In this document: positions 1-6,053 of the stretch, one piece after another
How the letters are laid out: every line of letters starts with the position of its first letter
Numbering within the stretch: position 1 is the first letter of the stretch
Notes under the pieces: model-generated
What the model was told of the DNA's origin: nothing
What the model saw: only the letters and a program-made list of their open reading frames with translations
The model's database searches: none
Source: Cupriavidus sp.
Lineage (GTDB): Bacteria > Pseudomonadota > Gammaproteobacteria > Burkholderiales > Burkholderiaceae
Assembly (NCBI GenBank): GCA_013362725.1
Contig: JABFVP010000331.1
Coordinates: forward strand, 1-17,731
Length of the DNA stretch: 17,731 nt
Reading direction: 5' to 3'
Program-made: the position numbers and the translations under genes

Positions 1-145
1 GCCGCAGCGTGGTGGTCTTGCCGGCGCCGTTGGGGCCCAGCAGGCCAAAGCACTGGCCGCGGAAAACCTGCAGGTCGAGGTCGTCGACCACGACCGTGTC
101 GCCGTATTGCTTGCGCACCTTGCGCAACTCGAGGATGGCAGTCAA
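1..145 (-). CDS. ABC transporter ATP-binding protein, N-terminal part (cut by window edge)
   Basis: This is the first 48 or so codons of an ABC ATPase reading leftward out of the window. The protein begins (M)TAILELRKVRKQYGD and reaches a Walker A loop, GPNGAGKTTT, at about residues 36-45, just before the edge. The phrase RGQCFGLLGPNGAGK resembles the NodI/DrrA group of ATPases that drive ABC-2 type exporters, so a role in drug, lipid or polysaccharide export is likely; this is inferred from family resemblance. No ATG lies between the upstream in-frame stop (TAA, 188-190) and the Walker A region. TTG at 143-145 is the best start because the conserved fold begins right after it. A TTG at 176-178 is possible but has no usable ribosome site. 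The Walker B and signature motifs lie outside the window. Confidence 0.82.
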   Translation of the reverse strand, partial: MTAILELRKVRKQYGDTVVVDDLDLQVFRGQCFGLLGPNGAGKTTTLR

Positions 146-256
146 GACAGGGTCCGGTGTGGCGCCGCAACGGCGCAATCTCCGCCATTATGCCGGTCAT
201 CCGCGCGGGGCTCAGTTGGCGCGCTGGAGCAGGCGCGCGCCCCGGCGCACAGGCAT

Positions 257-288
257 AAAAAAACCGCCAGCGAACTGGCGGTTTTTTT
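257..288 (-). terminator. Rho-independent terminator after rpsU
   Basis: A perfect 7-bp stem (CCGCCAG/CTGGCGG) with a CGAA tetraloop (TTCG on the minus strand) is flanked by seven A on one side and seven T on the other. It lies 34 bases past the rpsU stop codon in the minus direction. The symmetric A and T tracts mean it could also work on the plus strand, where no gene reads into it. Confidence 0.92.
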
Positions 289-322
289 GCCTGGCGAGGC
301 CAGGCAGCGAAGCGTACCGGAA

Positions 323-535
323 TCAGTACATCTTCTTCGGCAGCATCTGCATGCGCAGGCGCTTGCGCAGGCGTGCTTCGGCGGCCTTCTTCTTGCGCTT
401 GCGCTCGGTCGTCGGCTTCTCGTAAGCGGTACGGCTCTTGAGTTCAACGATCAGGCCAGTCTGCAGAATGGCACGACGGAAACGCCGCATTGCAACTTCA
501 ACGGGCTCACCGGGTTTCAAGACGATCTTAGTCAA
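323..535 (-). CDS. rpsU: 30S ribosomal protein bS21
   Basis: The 70-residue protein has the complete bS21 fold: the start TKIVLKPGEPVEVAMRRFRR, a central AYEKPTTERKRKKK stretch and a very basic C-terminus ending RMQMLPKKMY. bS21 sits on the platform of the small subunit close to the 3' end of 16S rRNA and helps start-site selection. The start codon is TTG (533-535): an in-frame TAA occurs four codons upstream and no other start fits the family N-terminus. A good ribosome site, AAAGGA (541-546), lies 5 bases upstream. The gene stands alone, with a long untranslated leader and its own terminator. In many bacteria rpsU precedes dnaG and rpoD, but here it does not. Confidence 0.97.
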   Translation of the reverse strand: MTKIVLKPGEPVEVAMRRFRRAILQTGLIVELKSRTAYEKPTTERKRKKKAAEARLRKRLRMQMLPKKMY

Positions 536-554
536 TTCAGTCCTTTAGGGGATT

Positions 555-568
555 GCCGCCGGGGCGGC
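555..568 (-). repeat. GC-rich hairpin just upstream of the rpsU ribosome site
   Basis: GCCGCC-GG-GGCGGC is a perfect inverted repeat. As RNA it can form a 5-bp all-GC stem with a four-base loop. It ends 8 bases before the rpsU Shine-Dalgarno sequence, so it could influence ribosome access. In GC-rich DNA such short repeats also arise by chance. Confidence 0.35.
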
Positions 569-763
569 TGGTTCACACGGGGGGAAACTGCGGTCGCCGG
601 AGCGACTGGTATTGCACGCCGGGCCGATGCCCTGGTGCGCCCCCGCGAACCTGAAAGATGTGGACGTTTCAGTCCGTGCAACCAGTGTCAGGGGTGATAG
701 CGCCAGGTCCGAACACAAGTGGAGCCTGACAGTACCGGTTTCCATGAATGCTATACGCCCGTA

Positions 764-793
764 ACTATGGCATGTATACGACGGTGCTGTCAA
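764..793 (-). promoter_or_regulatory. Possible sigma-70 promoter for rpsU
   Basis: On the minus strand a perfect TTGACA (788-793) is followed after 18 bp by CATAGT (764-769). The predicted RNA would carry a leader of about 220 bases before the TTG start of rpsU. The -10 is only a partial match to TATAAT, so the call is tentative. Confidence 0.45.
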
Positions 794-941
794 GAATGCA
801 GTGCAACGTACGCGTGGGCCACCGGGGTTGGCTGTCATCTGTAAGGCACTTTTTACAGGGGCCGCGACATCCGAATGATAACGCACCGGTCTGAGGACCC
901 CGCGGCGTCGCTCAGCCTCCCGGTAAACCCGCAAACCACCC

Positions 942-996
942 AAAACTGTTTGACGTTAAAATTCATGTCTATAAACTGTTTTTCACAAACATGAAT
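942..996 (+). promoter_or_regulatory. Promoter/operator region of the cupin-Bug-ACAD-CoA-transferase-iclR operon
   Basis: Three nested elements are seen directly. AAACTGTTT, itself a palindrome, occurs at 943-951 and again at 973-981, exactly 30 bp apart, or about three helical turns. An outer inverted repeat, ATTCATGT (961-968) and ACATGAAT (989-996), encloses the second copy. A TGTTT-N5-AAACA palindrome spans 977-991. A candidate -35 TTGACG (950-955) overlaps the first copy, and a weak -10 TAAACT (972-977, 16-bp spacer) overlaps the second. The arrangement is typical of an operator where a dimeric regulator would block or position RNA polymerase. The IclR protein encoded at the end of the operon is the obvious candidate ligand-responsive regulator (inference). 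Confidence 0.6.
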
Positions 997-1013
997 TCAG
1001 GCAGGAGACCCGC

Positions 1014-1403
1014 ATGCCGGACCAACCCGTGTATTTCATCTCGACCGACGAGGTCGAGGGCTACCACCCCGCCAACCATGTCGGCACGCTCAACCGCAGG
1101 CTGATCGCGCCGGAAACGGTCGGTTCGCGCCACCTGGAAGTGATCCACGGCACCATCGAAAAGGGCAAGGGCGCGCTGCCGCACGCGCATCCGGGCATCG
1201 AACAGGTCTGCTACGTGCTGGAAGGCCGCGCCATTGCCGAGGTCGGCGGCCAGCGCCGCGAGCTGGGGCCGGGCGACTGCTGCTTCTTCCCGCCGGACCA
1301 GATGCACGTCTTCACGGTGGTCAGCGACGAGCCGGCGAAGATTCTGGTGATCTATTCCCCGCCTTACGAGGAATCCCCTGAACGCGTGATACGGCCCGCC
1401 TGA
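1014..1403 (+). CDS. Small single-domain cupin protein
   Basis: A 129-residue protein made almost entirely of one cupin barrel (Cupin_2 type). The first cupin motif is PHAHPGIEQVCYVLEG (residues 56-71), with predicted metal ligands His57, His59 and Glu63. The second is PGDCCFFPPDQMH (86-98), with His98 as the fourth ligand, so the metal site looks intact. Such small cupins can be isomerases, dioxygenases, lyases or metabolite sensors; sequence alone does not tell which. AGGAGA stands 6 bases before the ATG. It is the first gene of the cassette, with 47 bp to the Bug gene. Its place beside uptake and CoA-activation genes suggests it acts on, or senses, the same substrate (inference). No signal peptide is seen, so it is cytoplasmic. 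Confidence 0.88.
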   Translation: MPDQPVYFISTDEVEGYHPANHVGTLNRRLIAPETVGSRHLEVIHGTIEKGKGALPHAHPGIEQVCYVLEGRAIAEVGGQRRELGPGDCCFFPPDQMHVFTVVSDEPAKILVIYSPPYEESPERVIRPA

Positions 1404-1450
1404 CCGGCGGCAGTCACGGGCAGGGCACAAAACTACAGGAGACAACCACC

Positions 1451-2428
1451 GTGAAGTCCTTCAAGAACGTTTGCGCCGGCCTGGCGCTGGCATGCGGCGC
1501 GGCGCTGGCCGCTACCCCGGCGCTGGCCGCCGATGAATTCCCCGCCAAGCCGCTGCGCCTGGTGGTGCCGTTCGCCGCCGGCAGCGGCACCGATGCCGTG
1601 GCGCGCCTGACCGCGAAGTACCTTGGCGAGTCGCTGCAGCAGCCGGTGGTGGTGGACAACAAGCCCGGCGCCAACGGCACCATCGCCGCCGAGTTCGTCG
1701 CCAAGGCACCCGCCGACGGCTACACGCTGTTCATGACCACCAACACCACGCATTCGGCCAACCCGTCGCTGATGAAGCAGCTGCGCTATGACCCGGTCAA
1801 GGATTTCACGCCGATCTCGCGCATGGGCAACCTGCCGTTCATGCTGGTGGTCAACCCGGCGCTGCCGGTCAAGACCCTGCGCGAGTTCGTCGACTACGCC
1901 AAGGCGCATCCGGGCCTGACCTATGCCAGCGGCAATAGTACCGGCATCGTCGCGGGCGCGACGCTGTCGAAGATGGCCGGGCTGAAGATGCTGCACGTGC
2001 CGTACAAGAGCACGCCGCCGGCGATGACCGACGTGATGGGTGGCCAGGTGCAGGCGATGTTCGTCGACTTCGCCGCCGGCATCGCCAACGTGCGTGCCGG
2101 CAAGCTGCGCGCGCTGGCGGTCACCACCGCGCAGCGCAGCGCGCTGCTGCCGGACCTGCCGCCGCTGGCGAGCGTGCCGGAATTGAAGGGCTTCGACCTG
2201 ACTTCGTGGAACGGCGTGTTCGCGCCGGCCGGGGTGCCGGCCCCGGTGGTCGCGCGCCTGAACCGCGAGCTGGTGGCGATCGCCACCAGCAAGCAGCATG
2301 CGGCGCAGTTCCACGCGCTCGGCTTCGAGCCGTTCGGCAGCACGCCGGCCGAGCTCAACCAGTTTGTCGTGGCCGAGTTGCAGAAGTGGGCGCGGCTGGT
2401 GAAGGACGCGGGCATCCAGCCGGAATAA
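1451..2428 (+). CDS. Bug-family (tripartite tricarboxylate transporter) periplasmic substrate-binding protein
   Basis: A 325-residue secreted receptor of the Bug/TctC family. The N-terminus is a Sec signal peptide (MKSFKNVC followed by an alanine/leucine core) with a likely cut after ALA at residue 26. The mature protein opens with the family hallmark KPLRLVVPFAAGSGTDAVAR, followed by VVVDNKPGANG and DPVKDFTPIS. Bug proteins bind carboxylates or related small polar molecules and deliver them to TctAB-type permeases; many in Burkholderiales are orphans. No tctA or tctB is present in this window. The start is GTG (1451) with AGGAGA 8 bases upstream. It lies inside the operon, 40 bp before the dehydrogenase, and presumably captures the acid that the next enzymes activate and oxidise. 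The ligand cannot be predicted. Confidence 0.95.
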   Translation: MKSFKNVCAGLALACGAALAATPALAADEFPAKPLRLVVPFAAGSGTDAVARLTAKYLGESLQQPVVVDNKPGANGTIAAEFVAKAPADGYTLFMTTNTTHSANPSLMKQLRYDPVKDFTPISRMGNLPFMLVVNPALPVKTLREFVDYAKAHPGLTYASGNSTGIVAGATLSKMAGLKMLHVPYKSTPPAMTDVMGGQVQAMFVDFAAGIANVRAGKLRALAVTTAQRSALLPDLPPLASVPELKGFDLTSWNGVFAPAGVPAPVVARLNRELVAIATSKQHAAQFHALGFEPFGSTPAELNQFVVAELQKWARLVKDAGIQPE

Positions 2429-2468
2429 GACAGCATCGAACCGACAACGACAGCAAGCAGGTAACGCG

Positions 2469-3635
2469 ATGAATTTCGATCTCTCCGAAGAACAGGCCTC
2501 GATCGTCGAGGCGGTGCAGCAGGTCTGCGCGCAATTCGACATGGAATACTGGGACCGCCTCGACAAGTCCGGCACCTATCCGCACGAGTTCTACCAGACG
2601 CTGTGCGAAGGCGGCTGGCTTGGCGTGGCCATGCCCGAGGCCTTCGGCGGCGCGGGGCTGGGCATCCTGGAAGCGGCGCTGGTGATGCAGACCATCTCGC
2701 AGTCGGGCGCGGGCATGACCGGCGCGTCGGCGGTGCACATGAACGTTTTCGGCCTGAACCCGGTAGTGGTGTTCGGCACCGACGCGCAGAAGGGCCGCTT
2801 CCTGCCGCCGCTGATCGCAGGCAAGGAAAAAGCCTGCTTCGGCGTGACCGAGCCCGACGCGGGGCTCGACACCACCAAGCTCAAGACCTTTGCGCGCAAG
2901 GTGCCGGGCGGCTATTCGGTGAGCGGGCGCAAGATCTGGATTTCGACCGCGCAGGTGGCCGACCGCATGCTGCTGCTGGCGCGCACCACGCCGCTGGAGT
3001 CGGTGAAGAAATCGACCGAGGGGCTGTCGCTGTTCTATACCAAAGTCGACCGCAGCAAGATCGAGATCCGCGAGATCGACAAGATGGGCCGCGCCGCCGT
3101 CGACACCAACATGCTGTTTATCGATGACCTGTTTATCCCCGACGAGGACCGCATCGGCGAAGAGGGCAAGGGCTTCGAGTACATCCTGCACGGGCTCAAC
3201 CCGGAGCGCATCCTGATTGCGGCCGAGGCCATCGGGCTGGGGCGCGCGGCGCTGGCCATCGCCACGCAGTATGCCAAGGAGCGCGTGGTGTTCGGCCGCC
3301 CCATCGGCATGAACCAGGGCGTGCAGCATCCGCTGGCGCAGGCATGGATGCAGTTGGAGTCGGCCAACCTGATGATGCTCAAGGCCGCGGCGCGCTACGA
3401 CGCGGGCCAGTCGTGCGGGGCCGAGGCCAATGCCGCCAAGTACCTGGCCGCAGAGGCCGGCCACAATGCCTGCCAGACCGCGATCCTGACGCTGGGCGGC
3501 ATGGGCTATTCGCGCGAGTACCGCGTCGAGCGCTTGCTGCGCGAATCGTATATCCCGCGCATCGCGCCGGTCAGCCCGCAGCTGATCCTGTGCTTTATCG
3601 CCGAGCGCGTGCTGGGCTTGCCCAAGTCTTATTGA
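2469..3635 (+). CDS. Acyl-CoA dehydrogenase family flavoprotein with non-standard catalytic site
   Basis: A full-length (388-residue) FAD-dependent acyl-CoA dehydrogenase, which would introduce an alpha,beta double bond into an acyl-CoA or run the reverse reduction. The N-terminal helical domain is at about 1-120, the beta domain at about 121-235 with the FAD/substrate motif CFGVTEPDAGLDT (123-135) and KIWIST (155-160), and the C-terminal helical domain follows with RVVFGRPIG and LGGMGYSREY. The usual catalytic YEG glutamate is absent: the aligned segment reads RESYIPRIAPVSPQ, with Pro367 in its place. Instead Glu246 in GLNPERILIA matches the position of the base of isovaleryl-CoA dehydrogenase, so the enzyme is probably active; CaiA has a similar layout. 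It ends 12 bp before the CoA-transferase gene, consistent with joint translation. The substrate is unknown, perhaps a branched or dicarboxylic acyl-CoA. Confidence 0.94.
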   Translation: MNFDLSEEQASIVEAVQQVCAQFDMEYWDRLDKSGTYPHEFYQTLCEGGWLGVAMPEAFGGAGLGILEAALVMQTISQSGAGMTGASAVHMNVFGLNPVVVFGTDAQKGRFLPPLIAGKEKACFGVTEPDAGLDTTKLKTFARKVPGGYSVSGRKIWISTAQVADRMLLLARTTPLESVKKSTEGLSLFYTKVDRSKIEIREIDKMGRAAVDTNMLFIDDLFIPDEDRIGEEGKGFEYILHGLNPERILIAAEAIGLGRAALAIATQYAKERVVFGRPIGMNQGVQHPLAQAWMQLESANLMMLKAAARYDAGQSCGAEANAAKYLAAEAGHNACQTAILTLGGMGYSREYRVERLLRESYIPRIAPVSPQLILCFIAERVLGLPKSY

Positions 3636-3647
3636 GCGGGAGCGTCG

Positions 3648-4808
3648 ATGCAAGAACAGCCTGCACAGCCGCTTGCGCCGACCGGGCCGCTGGCCGGGAT
3701 CCGCGTGATCGACATGACCTCGGTGGCGATGGGGCCGTATGCCACGCAGATCCTCGGCGACATGGGCGCCGAGGTGATCAAGGTCGAGCCGCCCGCCGGC
3801 GACGTGTTCCGCCACGCCGAGCCCGCGCGGCACGCCGCCATGGGTGCCAGCTTCCTCAACCTGAACCGCAACAAGCAGTTCGTCGTGCTGGACGTGAAGC
3901 AGCCCGACGACCTGGCGGCGCTGAAGGCGCTGATCGCCGGCGCCGATGTCTTCGTCTCGAACGTGCGGCCGCAGTCGCTGCGCAAGCTCGGGCTCGACTA
4001 TGCCTCGCTGTGCGCAGACCATCCGCGGCTGATCTACTGCGGCGCCTATGGCTATTCGGAAGCGGGGCCGTACGCCGGCGCGCCGGCGTTCGACGACATC
4101 ATCCAGGCGCGCAGCGGCATGGCGCAGTTCCAGGGCGCCAACTCGAACGAAGGGCCGCAGTACGTCAACACCATCCTCGCCGACAAGGTCGCCGGGCTGA
4201 CCGTCGCCTACGCGATTCCGATGGCGCTGTACGAGCGCGAGCGTTCCGGCCGCGGCCAGGCCATCGAGGTGCCGATGTTCGAGACGCTGGTGTCGTTCCT
4301 CGCCACCGAACAGCTGGCCGGGCAGACCTTCGTGCCGCCGCTCGGGCCGGCCGGCTATCCGCGCGTGATGTCGCTGCATCGCAAGCCGTACCGCACCCGC
4401 GACGGGCATATCGCGCTGCTGCCGTACACCAGCGCGCAATGGCAGCGATTCTTCGATGTCTCCGGCCATGCGCCGCTGGCCAGCGATCCGCGCTACGCCA
4501 CGCCAGCCGCGCGCAGCGCCAATATCGACGCGCTCTATGCCACGCTGGCCGAGATCGTCGCGCAGCGCACCACCGCCGAATGGCTGGGGCTGCTGCGCGA
4601 TGCCGACATCCCGCACAGCGAGGTGCCGCACTTCGACAGCCTTGCCGACGACCCGCACCTGCGCGCCACCGGCATGATGTTCGAGTACGACCATCCGAGC
4701 GAAGGGCGCCTGCGTGGCGTGGGCATTCCGACGCGCTTCTCGCGCACGCCCGGCAATATCCGCAGTTGGCCGCAGGCCTTGCCGCCGGCCTCGCGCGAGG
4801 AGGACTGA
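3648..4808 (+). CDS. CaiB/BaiF (class III) CoA-transferase
   Basis: A 386-residue class III CoA-transferase, which moves CoA from a donor thioester to a free carboxylic acid. The N-terminal half has the family signature GPLAGIRVIDMTSV...GPYATQILGDMGAEVIKVEPP (13-49) and LNLNRNKQFVVLDVK. Asp179 in NTILADKVAGL matches the catalytic aspartate of formyl-CoA transferase and alpha-methylacyl-CoA racemase. The C-terminal part contains the LHRKPYRTRDGHIAL segment common in the family. The length is normal. GGGAG lies 5 bases before the ATG. Paired with the preceding dehydrogenase it resembles caiA/caiB or bbsEF/bbsG arrangements: activation of an acid, then oxidoreduction of the CoA ester. A racemase function is the main alternative. 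The donor and acceptor acids are not predictable. Confidence 0.94.
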   Translation: MQEQPAQPLAPTGPLAGIRVIDMTSVAMGPYATQILGDMGAEVIKVEPPAGDVFRHAEPARHAAMGASFLNLNRNKQFVVLDVKQPDDLAALKALIAGADVFVSNVRPQSLRKLGLDYASLCADHPRLIYCGAYGYSEAGPYAGAPAFDDIIQARSGMAQFQGANSNEGPQYVNTILADKVAGLTVAYAIPMALYERERSGRGQAIEVPMFETLVSFLATEQLAGQTFVPPLGPAGYPRVMSLHRKPYRTRDGHIALLPYTSAQWQRFFDVSGHAPLASDPRYATPAARSANIDALYATLAEIVAQRTTAEWLGLLRDADIPHSEVPHFDSLADDPHLRATGMMFEYDHPSEGRLRGVGIPTRFSRTPGNIRSWPQALPPASREED

Positions 4809-4868
4809 CCCGCGCTGCCGCCGCGTACAATCCCGGCCAACGGATACTGAAGTCGAGGAAGCCAAACG

Positions 4869-5636
4869 ATGGCAGCAAACGAAGCGGCGGAGAAGTCCGG
4901 TTACGGCAGCGTCAAGACGGCGCTGCGCGTGATCGAGATCATGGAAATCTATGCGCGCGAAGGCCGCTCGCTGACGCTGACCGAGCTGGCCAAGCTGCTG
5001 GGCGCGCCGATGTCGAGCTGCCTGGGGCTGATCCGCACGCTGGCGTCGCTGGGCTATCTGTACGAGACCGGCCGCCGCCAGGGCTACTACCCGACGCGCC
5101 GGCTGCTCGACATCGCGCAACGCATCGCCCGCAACGACCCGCTGCTGGAGCGCGTCCAGCCGGTGCTGGAGTCGCTGCGCGATGCCACCGGCGAGACCGT
5201 GGTGTTCGGCAAGCTGCAGGACGACGGGCGCGTGCTGTATCTGGATGTGCGCGAGTCAGCCAATCCGGTGCGCTATATCGCCGCGCCGGGCGAACTGCGC
5301 GACGCGCATGTCAATTCGATTGGCCGCGCCATCCTGGGCACCTTGACCGCTGAGAATCGCGCGGAACTGCTGGCCGGCGTCTCCTTTGCGTCGCGCACCG
5401 GGCGCACCGTGGACTCGCTGCGCGTATTCGAGGCAGCGATGCAGCAATGGCAGGCGCAAGGGTGGTATCCGAACTTCGGCGAGTCGTTCCCGGACCTGGG
5501 GGCCATTGCGATCCCGGTGTCGCTCGGCGGCGTTGCCTACGGGATGTCGGTGGCGGGGCCGTTGCATCGGGTCGAAGCCAATGCGGAGGCTATCGTCGTG
5601 GCGCTGAAGGCCGCAGGCGGTTCGCTGCAGGGATAA
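4869..5636 (+). CDS. IclR-family transcriptional regulator
   Basis: A 255-residue regulator with both IclR domains. An N-terminal winged helix-turn-helix (about residues 14-75; recognition region LTELAKLLGAPMSSCLGLIRTL, with the wing GRRQGYYP) is followed by the ligand-binding domain (about 85-253), which contains VNSIGRAILG and FPDLGAIAIPV. Family members bind small organic acids and repress or activate catabolic operons, often the one they sit in. It follows the CoA-transferase by 60 bp, with GAGGA 9 bases before the ATG. A TACAAT at 4826-4831 might give it a separate weak promoter, but no good -35 is seen. It very likely controls the cupin-to-CoA-transferase genes through the palindromes at 942-996. 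Most IclR proteins act as dimers or tetramers, which fits two sites 30 bp apart. Confidence 0.95.
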   Translation: MAANEAAEKSGYGSVKTALRVIEIMEIYAREGRSLTLTELAKLLGAPMSSCLGLIRTLASLGYLYETGRRQGYYPTRRLLDIAQRIARNDPLLERVQPVLESLRDATGETVVFGKLQDDGRVLYLDVRESANPVRYIAAPGELRDAHVNSIGRAILGTLTAENRAELLAGVSFASRTGRTVDSLRVFEAAMQQWQAQGWYPNFGESFPDLGAIAIPVSLGGVAYGMSVAGPLHRVEANAEAIVVALKAAGGSLQG

Positions 5637-5702
5637 GCGCGGGACGGGGAGGTGAGAGCCGGGCCGCTGCGGCGGCCCCCAACGCAGGCGCGCCCGCAAA
5701 CG

Positions 5703-5731
5703 AAAAAGCCCGGTGCGTTTGCACCGGGCTT
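5703..5731 (-). terminator. Terminator of tRNA-Asn, probably shared with iclR
   Basis: An 11-bp perfect stem, AAGCCCGGTGC/GCACCGGGCTT, has a four-base loop (GTTT). The five A at 5703-5707 become a T run in the minus direction, so it ends the tRNA transcript about 10 bases after the tRNA. It also lies 67 bases past the iclR stop and may weakly end the converging operon. Confidence 0.88.
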
Positions 5732-5741
5732 CCGTATCGGT

Positions 5742-5817
5742 TGGCTCCCCGACCTGGGCTCGAACCAGGGACCTGCGGATTAACAGTCCGTCGCTCTACC
5801 GACTGAGCTATCGGGGA
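5742..5817 (-). tRNA. tRNA-Asn (anticodon GTT)
   Basis: The minus strand reads as a complete 76-base tRNA with encoded CCA. Acceptor arms are TCCCCGA/TCGGGGA, the D arm is GCTC-AGTCGGTA-GAGC, the anticodon loop is CTGTTAA (GTT, asparagine), and the T arm is CCTGG-TTCGAGC-CCAGG, with discriminator G. The top pair of the anticodon stem (27-43) is an A-C mismatch. A strong promoter lies directly upstream and a terminator directly downstream, so it is a single-gene unit. Confidence 0.98.
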
Positions 5818-5832
5818 ACAGCTGAGAAAGAA

Positions 5833-5862
5833 ATTATAGCCAGTTTCTCTTTTCTTCGTCAA
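5833..5862 (-). promoter_or_regulatory. Sigma-70 promoter of tRNA-Asn
   Basis: On the minus strand TTGACG (5857-5862) and a perfect TATAAT (5833-5838) are 18 bp apart. The expected start of transcription is about 8-10 bases before the mature tRNA, a normal distance for a tRNA gene. Confidence 0.88.
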
Positions 5863-5976
5863 CACCCTTTCGACATTTAGTTCCTGGGGTGGGGGAAGGC
5901 TGGCTTGCTGCCTGGCGTGCGATCCAGCGGGCTGGATGCCGGCTTCGCGGCCGTGGGCGCCGAACAGCGAGGCCGC

Positions 5977-6006
5977 ATTATAGCGACGGTTCCGGCTTTG
6001 TGCCAG
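5977..6006 (-). promoter_or_regulatory. Second promoter-like sequence upstream of tRNA-Asn
   Basis: On the minus strand CTGGCA (6001-6006) and a perfect TATAAT (5977-5982) are separated by 18 bp. It lies just past the terminator of the reductase gene and about 150 bp upstream of tRNA-Asn. No open frame with a ribosome site follows, so it is either a second tRNA promoter, the promoter of a short non-coding RNA, or chance. Confidence 0.4.
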
Positions 6007-6033
6007 AAAAAAACCGCCTTGCGGCGGCTTTTT
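6007..6033 (-). terminator. Rho-independent terminator after the ferredoxin reductase gene
   Basis: The stem CCGCC/GGCGG has the loop TTGC (GCAA on the minus strand) and is bounded by seven A on the left, which form the T run in the minus direction, and five T on the right. It lies about 20 bases past the reductase stop codon at 6054-6056. Confidence 0.88.
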
Positions 6034-6053
6034 CTGCGGGATCGACAAGCAGG

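Larger units (their letters stand above)
536..1013. other. 478-bp intergenic region between divergent rpsU and the cupin operon
   Basis: No convincing gene is seen. A 132-codon open frame on the minus strand (545-943) has no domain, no ribosome site and a composition unlike its neighbours. The left part is the rpsU leader with a GC hairpin and a possible sigma-70 promoter (764-793). The right end (942-996) holds the palindromes and promoter of the cupin operon. The stretch from about 800 to 940 shows nothing I can name. Confidence 0.7.

Noticed and set aside
545..943. A 132-codon minus-strand open frame in the rpsU upstream region
   Set aside because: No recognisable domain, no ribosome site, and it overlaps the likely rpsU promoter and leader.
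1458..1500. Possible lipoprotein cleavage site in the Bug signal peptide (Cys15 in LALACG)
   Set aside because: The lipobox is poor (Ala at -3) and a standard signal peptidase I site, ALA before ADE, follows at residue 26.
4826..4831. TACAAT as a separate iclR promoter
   Set aside because: No -35-like hexamer at a workable distance, and the 60-bp gap fits a continued operon.
2355..5120. A 921-codon open frame antisense to the dehydrogenase, CoA-transferase and iclR genes
   Set aside because: The sense-strand genes have complete families and ribosome sites. The antisense product is a low-complexity Arg/His/Ala/Gln mix typical of mirrored GC-rich codons.
3344..5353. A 669-codon plus-strand frame overlapping the CoA-transferase and iclR
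   Set aside because: Arginine/alanine-rich shadow in another frame, with no domain; both real genes fully explain the region.
5922..5937. ATCCAGC-GG-GCTGGAT inverted repeat in the gap upstream of tRNA-Asn
   Set aside because: Short GC-rich repeat with a two-base loop, no T run and no adjacent gene start; likely chance.
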